From the NCBI GenBank assembly GCA_022824225.1, contig JAJEAH010000017.1, positions 1-64,000 of the forward strand: a stretch of DNA of 64,000 bases, read 5' to 3'. This document shows, piece after piece, positions 25,865 to 33,648 of this stretch (positions within the stretch are counted from its first letter, which is position 1; each line of letters opens with the position of its first letter). A model generated the notes under the pieces. It saw only the letters and a program-made list of their open reading frames with translations. It ran no database searches and was not told the DNA's origin. This DNA is from Chloroflexota bacterium (lineage in GTDB: Bacteria; Chloroflexota; UBA11872; VXOZ01). The position numbers and the translations under genes are program-made.

Positions 25865-27242
25865 TACGTTACTCGCGCCGTTGCACGTGCTCCTAGTCCT
25901 GGTGGGCGGGGCCGGGCTGACATTGGTCGCCCGCCGGTGGAATTCCGCCGCGGGGGCGCTGGCCTTGGGCGCGCTGCTCGGCACGATAGCGCTGGTGGCG
26001 ATCCTGAACGTCGATGCCCAGAGCCCAGTCCTCACGCTGTCTTTGCAACTCGACCCCCGGGCGCGCATCCCGTTGCTGACCGTGCTCGGCCTCCTTTCCC
26101 TCACGCTGGTCTACCATCTCATACGCAGCCAGGGCGAGTTCTTCCCCATGACGGTGTGCCTCTTGGCGGCCATCGTCGCCGCCGGCGCCATGATCTACAC
26201 CCGCTACGTTGTGGCCGCGGCCTTGGTCCAATTGGCGCACGTGGTGGCGGCCATGGGCATATTGGGCAGCCTGCCCACACAGCGCATCGGCACCACGGTC
26301 ATTCGTTACACCCTCATGATGGCGCTCGGCGGCGCCCTACTCGTGCTGGGCTTGCTGCTGGTGGACCAGTACCGTGTAAGTCCGGAAACGGAAATCAGCG
26401 TTCACGCCATCGCCGCCGTGCTCTCCGTGGGATTCGGCACGTTGCTGGCCGCCGCGCCGCTCTACTTCTGGCTGCCGGACGTGGCGTACCGCGCGCCCGT
26501 GATGGGGTTTGCTCTGATTGCCGCCGTGCTGCCAACCGGCACCACGGCGTTCTTGGTGTCCGTGATGGCGACGTTTCCCTGGCTTACCAATGACGCGCAA
26601 ATAAACGCCACGGCGGCCTTGGGCGGGCTGGCGACGGTCGTGCTCGGCGCGCTCTTGGCCTTCAGCGCCAGCGACTTGCGGGGTCTGCTCGGGTATTCAG
26701 CCGTTTGCGCCAGCGGCTTCATCGTCATTGGCGTGGCGTCCCGATCCGCCTTGGCGGTGGCCGGCATTCTCTACCAGGCCCTTGCCATGGCCGCGGCGCT
26801 CTTTCTGCTGGCGGTCTTGGTTGGTGTGATGGAAGAGCGCCTGGGCGGCGTGACGTACCCGCGATTGGCCGGTCTTGCCTCGCGCGCGCCGCTACTCACG
26901 CTGGCCTTCGCGGTGGGGAGCTTTTCTATCGTGGGCGTGCCGGGCTTTGCCAGCTTTCCCGGGCGCTGGCTCGTCTTTCAGGCCGCATCCCAGCATGGCG
27001 AGTGGTTTCTCTTCGCGCTGCTCGCCGGCAGCGGCCTCCTGATGCTCGCCTACGCCCGGGCGCTGCGCGCGTGCCTGCAACCCGTGCAGATTCCGGGCAG
27101 AATCCGGCCGTTTTCCCGTCCCGGCGCCGCCATGGCCATCGTCTTGGCCCTGTTCTGCTGCGGCATGGGCATCTTTCCGTCACCTATCTTTTCGGCAATT
27201 CTGGCAGTGGTGCAGGAACTGAGCTTCGTTCGCGCGGTGTAG
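25851..27242 (+). CDS. NuoM/NuoN/antiporter-like membrane subunit
   Basis: A 463-residue, ~14-TM relative of the NuoM/NuoN antiporter family. The family's TM7-8 segment is recognisable as APLYFWLPDVAYRAPVMG (near residue 205). The usual lysine before it is missing, the histidine of PFHFW is tyrosine, and the TM5 glutamate position looks like Gln (AALVQLAHV). It may therefore have lost proton pumping. ATG 25851 is chosen because it follows a GGAGCGC-like site and homology starts there. It ends the operon. Confidence 0.82.
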   Translation: MLANSTLLAPLHVLLVLVGGAGLTLVARRWNSAAGALALGALLGTIALVAILNVDAQSPVLTLSLQLDPRARIPLLTVLGLLSLTLVYHLIRSQGEFFPMTVCLLAAIVAAGAMIYTRYVVAAALVQLAHVVAAMGILGSLPTQRIGTTVIRYTLMMALGGALLVLGLLLVDQYRVSPETEISVHAIAAVLSVGFGTLLAAAPLYFWLPDVAYRAPVMGFALIAAVLPTGTTAFLVSVMATFPWLTNDAQINATAALGGLATVVLGALLAFSASDLRGLLGYSAVCASGFIVIGVASRSALAVAGILYQALAMAAALFLLAVLVGVMEERLGGVTYPRLAGLASRAPLLTLAFAVGSFSIVGVPGFASFPGRWLVFQAASQHGEWFLFALLAGSGLLMLAYARALRACLQPVQIPGRIRPFSRPGAAMAIVLALFCCGMGIFPSPIFSAILAVVQELSFVRAV

Positions 27243-27360
27243 GCGGCGTGTTCAGCGCACACGGCCCCCGCCCGCCGCGCCGGACGTCTAAGCAGTACCG
27301 GAGCCGGCGCGCGCAAGGCGGGCAGAGCGTTTCACCCGCGCCGGGTTGGCAGTACAACGC

Positions 27361-27387
27361 GCAAGGCGGGCATTGCGCCCGCCTTGC
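27361..27387. terminator. Bidirectional hairpin between convergent genes
   Basis: Perfect 11-bp arms GCAAGGCGGGC (27361-27371) and GCCCGCCTTGC (27377-27387) enclose ATTGC. It sits between the ends of the antiporter-like operon and the minus-strand oxidoreductase. No T-run follows on either side, so strength is uncertain. An upstream partial copy, GCGCAAGGCGGGCAG, occurs near 27310. Confidence 0.6.
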
Positions 27388-27415
27388 CTCTTACCGCAAA
27401 CTTGCGCTGCCGCGC

Positions 27416-28441
27416 CTAGACCGTGTCGAGTTGCACGATCCGCTGCTCTTCCGCCGACTGATACGCCCCGCGGATGAGCCGGAGCGTGGCAATGCCGTCA
27501 GCCAGGCTTTGCACCGGGGTCTCGCCGTTCTCCAGGCAGCCGATGAAGTGCTCGATCTCCCGGGTGAAGGTGTCGGGCACCTCAAGTTCGCGCACCGCCG
27601 GTTGGTCCATGCCGTTGGCCTTGAACTCGAGGCGGCCGGCGCCGGCCGAAAGCGTGCCCCGGTCGCCGACCACGTGGATCATGTAGCCGGACGGCAGGTT
27701 CATGGCCCACGAACTGAGGATTTGGCCGGTGGCGCCGTTGTCGAACGTCACCAGCACCTGCGCCGTATCCTCGCCGTCGAGTTGGGGCAAGCGGTGATTG
27801 GTGAGCACCGCGCTCACCGTCAACGCCTTGGCGCCGGCCAAATAGAGCAGGCGGTACGTGGGGTGGTAGCCGGTGTCGATGAGTTCGCCGCCGCCCATGA
27901 ACTCGCGCTTGGCGCGCCACGAGCCGGGCGCGTGAGACGCCAGCGCGGCGGAACCCGTGCGGATGAAGGGCCGGCTCAGGAAGCAGTCGGCGGAATGAAT
28001 CCAGTAGACGTCTCCCACCAGCCCGTCCTCGATGCGGGGCTTCATCTGCTGGACCGATTCCATGAACACCTGGTTGTGGGCGCACATGAGCGTGACGCCA
28101 TTGGCCGTTACCGCCGCCTCGATTTCCTTGGCTTCGTCCATGGTGAGGCAGAGCGGCTTCTCGATGAGGATGTGCTTCTTGGCGTTCGCCGCCGCCACCG
28201 CGGCCGCTTTGTGCACGTGGTGGGGCAGGCAGATGTCCACCGCGTCCACGTTGGGGTCTTGCAGCAGATCGTTGAAGTCCGCGTACGTCTTGGCCCCGCC
28301 TACTTGCGCCGCGCGGGTCTGCGCGGCTTCGTCCACCACGTCCGCCACCGCCACCACCTTGGCGCGGTCGCCGTTCGCGTTCCAGCCGCGCGCGTGGCCG
28401 TTGCTGATGCCGCCGCACCCGATGATGCCAACACCTAACAT
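27416..28441 (-). CDS. Gfo/Idh/MocA-family NAD(P)-dependent oxidoreductase
   Basis: 341 residues acting on sugars or cyclitols. The N-terminal Rossmann fold begins GVGIIGCGGISNGHA; the EKPLCLTMDEA motif (near residue 93) carries the family lysine. The C-terminal alpha/beta domain includes GGGELIDTGYHPTYRLLYL, with the conserved D-x-x-x-H near 187-191. ATG 28441 is chosen (AAAGGA upstream) over a frame extension to 28480. Substrate is unknown. The zinc-less MDR gene at 28856 is divergent from it and may share a sugar pathway. Confidence 0.92.
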   Translation of the reverse strand: MLGVGIIGCGGISNGHARGWNANGDRAKVVAVADVVDEAAQTRAAQVGGAKTYADFNDLLQDPNVDAVDICLPHHVHKAAAVAAANAKKHILIEKPLCLTMDEAKEIEAAVTANGVTLMCAHNQVFMESVQQMKPRIEDGLVGDVYWIHSADCFLSRPFIRTGSAALASHAPGSWRAKREFMGGGELIDTGYHPTYRLLYLAGAKALTVSAVLTNHRLPQLDGEDTAQVLVTFDNGATGQILSSWAMNLPSGYMIHVVGDRGTLSAGAGRLEFKANGMDQPAVRELEVPDTFTREIEHFIGCLENGETPVQSLADGIATLRLIRGAYQSAEEQRIVQLDTV

Positions 28442-28640
28442 GCCTGCTTGCGTCCTTTCCCGTACAATTGAACCTGTCAACGGTAAAACTACATCCTATT
28501 ATGGGTCTTTTCGCGCACAGTGCAAACGTAGCGAGCTGCGCGGCGGCGCATCCCCCATTTGGGAGCATGAAGCCAACCACCGTAGCGCGGGGGCTTGTCC
28601 CCCGTCTCTTGGAGAAGCCGTAGCGCGGGGGCTTGTCCCC
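28442..28640. repeat. Intergenic GTAGCGCGGGGGCTTGTCCCC repeats
   Basis: Two copies of the GTAGCGCGGGGGCTTGTCCC element lie at 28580-28603 and 28619-28640. The MITE at 28641 appears to be inserted at the end of the second. The remaining bases hold the divergent promoters; none is clear. Confidence 0.75.
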
Positions 28641-28814
28641 AAGTGTTGTCGCATTAAAGTCGAAAGCGCGCGATAGACAGTCGCCACTTGGGTTGTCAAG
28701 CTGTCGTAGGGGCACGACATGTCGTGCCCCTACGACAGCGAAACTGAGTTTCAATCGCCTTAGCAACAGAGACTACCATGGCAAACCAAGGCAAAAACTT
28801 AATGCGACAGCATT
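28641..28814. mobile_element. MITE copy A (174 bp)
   Basis: A short non-coding element with inverted ends AGTGTTGTCGCATTAA on the left and TTAATGCGACAGCATT on the right. Its centre is a perfect 38-bp palindrome (28701-28738, half CTGTCGTAGGGGCACGACA). Related copies are at 38652-38823 (same orientation, diverged) and 38870-39042 (reverse orientation). It is flanked on both sides by pieces of the GGGGCTTGTCCCC repeat. Confidence 0.8.
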
Positions 28815-28855
28815 AGGGCTTGTCCCCCGCCTCTACCCAAAAAGGAGCCATTCCC

Positions 28856-29860
28856 ATGCAAGCCACCCAAATCGTCTTTCCCGAGCGCAATGAGGTCACG
28901 CTCGAAACCGTCGCGCTGCCGCCGCTGGGGCCCCACGACGTGCTGGTGCGCACAGAGGTCAGCGGCATCAGCGCCGGCACGGAACTCTCGAACCTGCTCG
29001 GCAATCTGAACTACGACAACTTTCCCAAGTACCCCGGCTATTCCAACGTCGGCGTGGTGGAGGACGTGGGCGCAGCGGTCGCCGGATTCGCCGTGGGCGA
29101 CCGGGTCTTGAGCAACGGGCGGCACGCCTCCCACCACGTCGTCAGCCGCGCCGCGGGCAGCGCCGGTGCGCCGCAGACGCTGCTCAAGGTGCCCGACGGC
29201 GTCGCACCCGCCGACGCCACGTTCACCACGTTGGGCGCGGTGGCCATGCACGGCATTCGCAAGGCCGAACCGAAACTTGGCCGAAGCGCCGCCGTCGTCG
29301 GCCAGGGCGTGGTGGGACAACTCCTCTGCCAACTCCTGCGCCTGAACGGCGTGCATCCCGTCATCGGCATCGACGTGTTTCCCATCCGTTTAGAGCAGGG
29401 AGCGCAGAGCGGCACTCCCGTATTGGTCAACGCGGAGCAAGAAGACGTGGTGCAGCGGGTGATGGAAGCCACGGACGGCGCGGGCGTCACCTACGGCTTC
29501 GACGCCACCCGCAGCGGCACCGCCATCCGCACGCTCATGGACATGGCCGCCCAGAGCGGCAAGGTCCTGCTGGTGGGCAGCATCCCGCGCGTCGTCGAAA
29601 TCCCGCTCTTCGACCCCCTGCAGACCAAGGAACTCAGCATCATCGGCGTGCTGCAGCCGCGCTCGCCCATGATCGCCCACCCGTACTATCCCTGGACGCA
29701 GGAACGCAACCGGGCGGAGATACTGGACCTGCTGGCGCGGCGGGCGCTGAAGGTAGACCACCTCATCACCCACCGCATGCAGCCGGATCAAGCGCCGGAG
29801 ACCTATGACATGATCGCCCGGGGCGGGTCGGACTGGCTGGGCGTGGTGTTCGAGTGGTAG
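28856..29860 (+). CDS. Zinc-independent MDR-family dehydrogenase
   Basis: 334 residues of the medium-chain dehydrogenase/reductase superfamily. A GroES-like N-terminus (residues 1-120) is followed by a Rossmann domain with AAVVGQGVVGQLLCQLL near residue 147. The cysteines expected of catalytic-zinc alcohol dehydrogenases are absent (the usual GHE-GV segment reads GYSNVGVVEDVG). ATG 28856 follows AAAGGAG at 8 bases. It resembles the gene at 61675 in plan. Substrate unknown; likely a sugar- or polyol-related oxidoreductase. Confidence 0.88.
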   Translation: MQATQIVFPERNEVTLETVALPPLGPHDVLVRTEVSGISAGTELSNLLGNLNYDNFPKYPGYSNVGVVEDVGAAVAGFAVGDRVLSNGRHASHHVVSRAAGSAGAPQTLLKVPDGVAPADATFTTLGAVAMHGIRKAEPKLGRSAAVVGQGVVGQLLCQLLRLNGVHPVIGIDVFPIRLEQGAQSGTPVLVNAEQEDVVQRVMEATDGAGVTYGFDATRSGTAIRTLMDMAAQSGKVLLVGSIPRVVEIPLFDPLQTKELSIIGVLQPRSPMIAHPYYPWTQERNRAEILDLLARRALKVDHLITHRMQPDQAPETYDMIARGGSDWLGVVFEW

Positions 29861-30267
29861 CTCGCGCACGCGCCCTCCTGCGCAGCTCCCATGCAGTCGC
29901 AGGCCGGCCGTTCGCGCTGAGCTTGTCGAAGCGCTAAGGCCGGCTACCCGCCCGGTCGAGCAAGGCAGCCGTTCGCGCTGAGCCTGTCGAAGCGCTACCG
30001 TCGGCTACCCGCCCGCGCGAAGAAGGCAGGGCGGCGGCGCCCCCGAAGCCCCAGGCCAAGCGACCGCCGCCATAGGGGCGCGGGGTTGAGGCGAGCCGCC
30101 CATGGGTCGGCGTCCCCCGGCTTTGCGCGCATCGTCTGCAAGACTGCTGAAGCAAGCCGCCCATGGATCGGCGTATGCGTAAGCCATTGACACGCTGTGG
30201 ACACTGCGCCGGTTTGCCATCTGCCGGAACCTGCCGTGAGGTTTCCCGGCATTGTTCGGGAAATGTG
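29861..30267. repeat. Intergenic with inverted GCTTGTCGAAGCGCTA repeats
   Basis: No gene was recognised. Two copies of TTCGCGCTGAG(C/A)-TGTCGAAGCGCTA lie near 29910-29937 and 29973-29999, the reverse of the window's first repeat family. A GAGCCGCCCATGG(G/A)TCGGCGT direct repeat occurs near 30092 and 30155. Confidence 0.75.
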
Positions 30268-30296
30268 TTGACAGCAATTTGGCAACTCTGTACCGT
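30268..30296 (+). promoter_or_regulatory. Promoter copy 1 (SBP 1)
   Basis: TTGACA (30268-30273), a 17-base spacer, and TACCGT (30291-30296). The same box pair and spacing precede SBP 2, SBP 3 and rny. The leader to the ATG is about 68 bases and ends with the conserved GTGCTCAGGAGGT segment holding the ribosome site. Confidence 0.75.
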
Positions 30297-30370
30297 TAGG
30301 GCAACGGTTGCGTTCCCCGTTGAACGCGCCGAGAGTAGTCATGTAGGTAGTGCTCAGGAGGTTCTCTTAC

Positions 30371-31753
30371 ATGAGAAGCGCAGGACAGTTTAGTCGACGC
30401 ACGCTCCTCGGCTGGGGCGGCGTAGTGGGCGGCGGCGTACTGCTCGCGGCCTGCGGCGCAGCGCCCGCGGCCATGGATGGCGAAGGGGAGATGGCTGAAG
30501 AGGAAGCCCCCAAGGCCGAGATGGAAGACACCAAGGCGATGGAGCCCCGCCTCATCGTGCACACGGACTGGTGGCGGCCCGGCGGCGCGCCCACCATCCA
30601 GGAGTACTTCGACGGCATCAAGGGCGACTTTGCCGAACTCAATCCCGGCGTGACCGTCGAGTCGGTGCACGTGCAGGGCACCCTCGGCCTACAGGACCAC
30701 GTGACCACGATGATTGCCGCGGGCGAGCAGGTAGACTCCTCGCAAGTCTCGGTATCCTTCATTCTCAACTGGTTGCTGAAGGACTTCCTGCAGCCGCTGG
30801 ACCCGTTCCAGGCCCGGGACCCCGATACCGCGCCGGACAAGTTCGTGGACTCCGGCCGTTTCTTCAACATGCACAACGGCATGACCTACGGCCTGCCGTA
30901 TGACGGTCCCTCCACCAACGTGGTTGCGACCAATACGCGCCTGCTGACGGACGCCGGCCTGGATCCCTCCCGTGAGGTCACGTGGAACTGGGATTGGGAC
31001 ACGTTCGTGGAATACGCGACGAAGGTGCACGAGGTATCCGGCGAAAATATCACGCGCCTGGGCTATGACACCGGCGGCTTTAGCATTTCCGGCATCGCGC
31101 GGTGGATCTATCCCAATGGCGCCACCCTCTACAATGCCGACAATTCGGCAGCGGTGTTTGATTCGCCGGAGGGCATTGCCGCGGGCCAGTTCAAGGAAGA
31201 CTTGAAACTGAAGCACAAGTTCGACCCCAAGCCGGAGGGCGCGACCTTCGAAAACGAGCAAATCGTCATGGATATCCAAGGCTCGTGGAGTGTCGGGTAC
31301 ATCTTCGGCCGCAATGAAAACCTTGAGTTTGACTTTGCGCCCTTCCCCATGGGTCCCAGCGGCGAGACCCCGGGCAGCATGACCTGGACGAACCAGTGGT
31401 GCCTCTTCAGTGTCTCGCCAGACCCCGAACTGGCGTGGAGCTGGATGAGTTGGGTGAACAGTGAGGAAACGCTGGAGAAGTACTTCGCCGGCATCCTCTC
31501 CCGCAATGCCGGACGCAAGGAGTTCTACCAGAGCGAACCTTGGCTGGCGCGCGTGGCAGAACGCCCGGTGCTGGGGGATCTGGAGAAGATCGCTGAAAAC
31601 TCCGGTCCGTACCCGTGGCTCCACACATCCGCTGGTAACGAAGCCACGCAGCCGGTGTGGGACGCCCTGAACAATCAGGAACTCACCGTACAAGAGGCGT
31701 TCCCGCAAGCGGTGGAATTGCTCACCGGCGTATTGCAGGAACTGGGCACGTAA
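30371..31753 (+). CDS. ABC sugar-type substrate-binding lipoprotein 1
   Basis: A 460-residue extracellular solute-binding protein, family 1 type. The N-terminus has a twin-arginine-like SRRTLLGW, a hydrophobic run, and lipobox LLAACG (Cys26), so it is probably Tat-exported and lipid-anchored. A Glu/Ala/Lys linker (residues 30-60) precedes the binding domain, with motifs WNWDWDTFVEYA, RWIYPNG, GSWSVGYIFG and TWTNQWCLF. AGGAGG lies 9 bases before ATG 30371. No permease or ATPase gene is nearby. It is followed by its own terminator. Ligand unknown, probably an oligosaccharide. Confidence 0.92.
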   Translation: MRSAGQFSRRTLLGWGGVVGGGVLLAACGAAPAAMDGEGEMAEEEAPKAEMEDTKAMEPRLIVHTDWWRPGGAPTIQEYFDGIKGDFAELNPGVTVESVHVQGTLGLQDHVTTMIAAGEQVDSSQVSVSFILNWLLKDFLQPLDPFQARDPDTAPDKFVDSGRFFNMHNGMTYGLPYDGPSTNVVATNTRLLTDAGLDPSREVTWNWDWDTFVEYATKVHEVSGENITRLGYDTGGFSISGIARWIYPNGATLYNADNSAAVFDSPEGIAAGQFKEDLKLKHKFDPKPEGATFENEQIVMDIQGSWSVGYIFGRNENLEFDFAPFPMGPSGETPGSMTWTNQWCLFSVSPDPELAWSWMSWVNSEETLEKYFAGILSRNAGRKEFYQSEPWLARVAERPVLGDLEKIAENSGPYPWLHTSAGNEATQPVWDALNNQELTVQEAFPQAVELLTGVLQELGT

Positions 31754-31789
31754 GCGGCTCTTCCACATTGCCTCTAAGCGGAGCGAAAG

Positions 31790-31825
31790 GACTGGGCGGG
31801 TTGTGCGACCCGCCCAGTCTTCGCT
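31790..31825 (+). terminator. Terminator of SBP 1
   Basis: Arms GACTGGGCGGGT (31790-31801) and ACCCGCCCAGTC (31808-31819) around TGTGCG, followed by TTCGCTTTG. The same stem is reused after SBP 2 and SBP 3. Confidence 0.85.
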
Positions 31826-31906
31826 TTGTCCTGTCCCTTTGCCACGCTTGGCCCCCCTGCCCGGTGAACGCGACACGCAAACTCAATTCATCGTGTCGTG
31901 AGCGTG

Positions 31907-31935
31907 TTGACAGCAAAATCGCAACGCTGTACCTT
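31907..31935 (+). promoter_or_regulatory. Promoter copy 2 (SBP 2)
   Basis: TTGACA (31907-31912), 17-base spacer, TACCTT (31930-31935). The leader from here to the ATG is nearly identical to that of SBP 1, including GAACGCGCCGAGAGTAGTC. Confidence 0.75.
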
Positions 31936-32010
31936 TGGTGGCAATGGGCGTGTTCCTCGTTGAACGCGCCGAGAGTAGTCATGTAGGTAGTGCTCAGGAG
32001 GTTCTCTTAC

Positions 32011-33390
32011 ATGAGAAGCGCAGGACGATTTAGTCGACGCGCGCTCCTCGGCTGGAGCGGCGTAGTAGGCGGCGGCGTACTGCTGGCAGCTTGCGGTGCG
32101 GCGCCCGCGGCCATGGATGGCGAAGAGGAGATGGCCGAAGAGGAAGCCCCCAAGGCCGAAATGGCGGAAACGACCGCGGAACCCCGCTTGCTTGTGCACT
32201 CCGACTGGTGGGTGCCTGGCGGCGCGCCCACGATTCAGGAGTACTTCGACGGCCTCAAGACCGACTTTGAGGAACTCAACCCCGATGTGACTGTGGAGTA
32301 CGTCTTCGTCCAAGGCACCCGAGGCGTGCAGGAACACGTGACCACAGTGATTGCCGCGGGCGAGCAGGTAGACTCCTCACAGGTGTCGGTAGCCTTCATC
32401 CTCGACTGGTTGCTAAAGGACTTTCTGGTTGCCCTCGATCCGTACCAGGCGCAAAATCCCGATATGGCGCCCGACAAGTTCGTGGACTCCGGCCGCTTCT
32501 TCAACCAGCACAACGGCATGACGTACGGCATCCCGTACGACGGCCCCTCCACCACCGTGGTCGGGCTCAATACGCGTTTGCTCACGGACGCCGGCCTCGA
32601 TCCCTCCCGCGAAGTTACCTGGAACTGGGATTGGGACACGTTCGTGGAATACGCGGAGAAGGTGCACGAAGTAGACGGTGAGAATATCTCGCGCTTGGGC
32701 TATGACGCCGACGGCTTTAGCATCTATGGCATCGCGCGGTGGATATACCCCAACGGCGCGCGGCTGTATACTCCCGACTGGACGGCAGCGGCCTTCGATT
32801 CTCCCGAGGGCATCGCGGCGGGCCAGTACAAGGAAGACTTGAGACTGAAGCACGGGTTCGGCCCCAAGCCGGAAGGAGCCACGTTCGACAACGAGCAGAT
32901 CGTCATTGACGCGCAGGGCTCGTGGAGCGTGGGGTACATCTTCGGCCGCAACGAGAGCCTGGAGTTCGACTTTGCGCCCTTCCCGATGGGCCCCAACGGC
33001 ACGACGCCGGGCAGCGTTACCTGGACGAACCAGTGGTGCCTCTTCAGCGTCTCGCCGGACCCGGATCTCGCTTGGGACTGGATCAGTTACGTCAATAGCG
33101 AGCCGACCCTGGAGAAGTACTTCGCCGGTATCCTTTCGCGCAATGCCGGCCGCAAGGAGTTCTACCAGAGCGACGCCTGGCTGGCGCGCGTGGCAGAACG
33201 TCCGGTGCTCAAGGACCTGGAGATCATCGCCGACAATTCCGGTCCGTACCCTTGGGTACACACGTCCGCTGGCAACGATGCCACGCAGCCGGTATGGGAC
33301 GCCCTGAACAATCAGGAACTCACCGTGCAGGAGGCATTCCCCCAGGCCGTGGAGTTGCTCAATGGCGTTTTGGCGGAGCTAGGCGTCTAG
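32011..33390 (+). CDS. ABC sugar-type substrate-binding lipoprotein 2
   Basis: A 459-residue paralogue of SBP 1 with SRRALLGW, lipobox LLAACG and the acidic linker. Its middle and C-terminal part (RWIYPNGARLY; ATQPVWDALNNQELTVQEAF) is closest to SBP 1, while its early binding domain differs (WWVPGGAPT; VEYVFVQGTRGVQEHV). AGGAGG sits 9 bases before ATG 32011. It has its own promoter and a strong terminator. Differences in the ligand-lobe segments suggest a shifted specificity. Confidence 0.92.
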   Translation: MRSAGRFSRRALLGWSGVVGGGVLLAACGAAPAAMDGEEEMAEEEAPKAEMAETTAEPRLLVHSDWWVPGGAPTIQEYFDGLKTDFEELNPDVTVEYVFVQGTRGVQEHVTTVIAAGEQVDSSQVSVAFILDWLLKDFLVALDPYQAQNPDMAPDKFVDSGRFFNQHNGMTYGIPYDGPSTTVVGLNTRLLTDAGLDPSREVTWNWDWDTFVEYAEKVHEVDGENISRLGYDADGFSIYGIARWIYPNGARLYTPDWTAAAFDSPEGIAAGQYKEDLRLKHGFGPKPEGATFDNEQIVIDAQGSWSVGYIFGRNESLEFDFAPFPMGPNGTTPGSVTWTNQWCLFSVSPDPDLAWDWISYVNSEPTLEKYFAGILSRNAGRKEFYQSDAWLARVAERPVLKDLEIIADNSGPYPWVHTSAGNDATQPVWDALNNQELTVQEAFPQAVELLNGVLAELGV

Positions 33391-33428
33391 CACCTCCGCA
33401 AATTGCTGGTCTAGATAGGCCGAAAGAG

Positions 33429-33466
33429 ACTGGGCGGGTCGTACGACCCGCCCAGTTTTTGCTTTT
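33429..33466 (+). terminator. Terminator of SBP 2
   Basis: 13-bp arms ACTGGGCGGGTCG (33429-33441) and CGACCCGCCCAGT (33444-33456), directly followed by TTTTTGCTTTTGCTT, a convincing intrinsic terminator. Confidence 0.92.
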
Positions 33467-33548
33467 GCTTGACCTCAAGTGCCACGCGTGCATCTTGCCC
33501 GTACACAGGCCCAGACACACAATTCCAATACAGCAATTCGTGAGCGCG

Positions 33549-33577
33549 TTGACAGCTAAATCGCGAATCTGTACCGT
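33549..33577 (+). promoter_or_regulatory. Promoter copy 3 (SBP 3)
   Basis: TTGACA (33549-33554), 17-base spacer, TACCGT (33572-33577), with the GTAGTGCTCAGGAGGT leader again before the start codon. Confidence 0.75.
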
Positions 33578-33648
33578 TAGTGCAGCGGTTCCGTTCGCTA
33601 TTGAACGTGCCGAGTGTTCGTAGGTAGTGCTCAGGAGGTACTTATACC

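Noticed and set aside
26705-28438. 577-residue plus-strand frame opposite the Gfo/Idh/MocA gene
   Set aside because: Antisense and out-of-frame shadow spanning two real genes.
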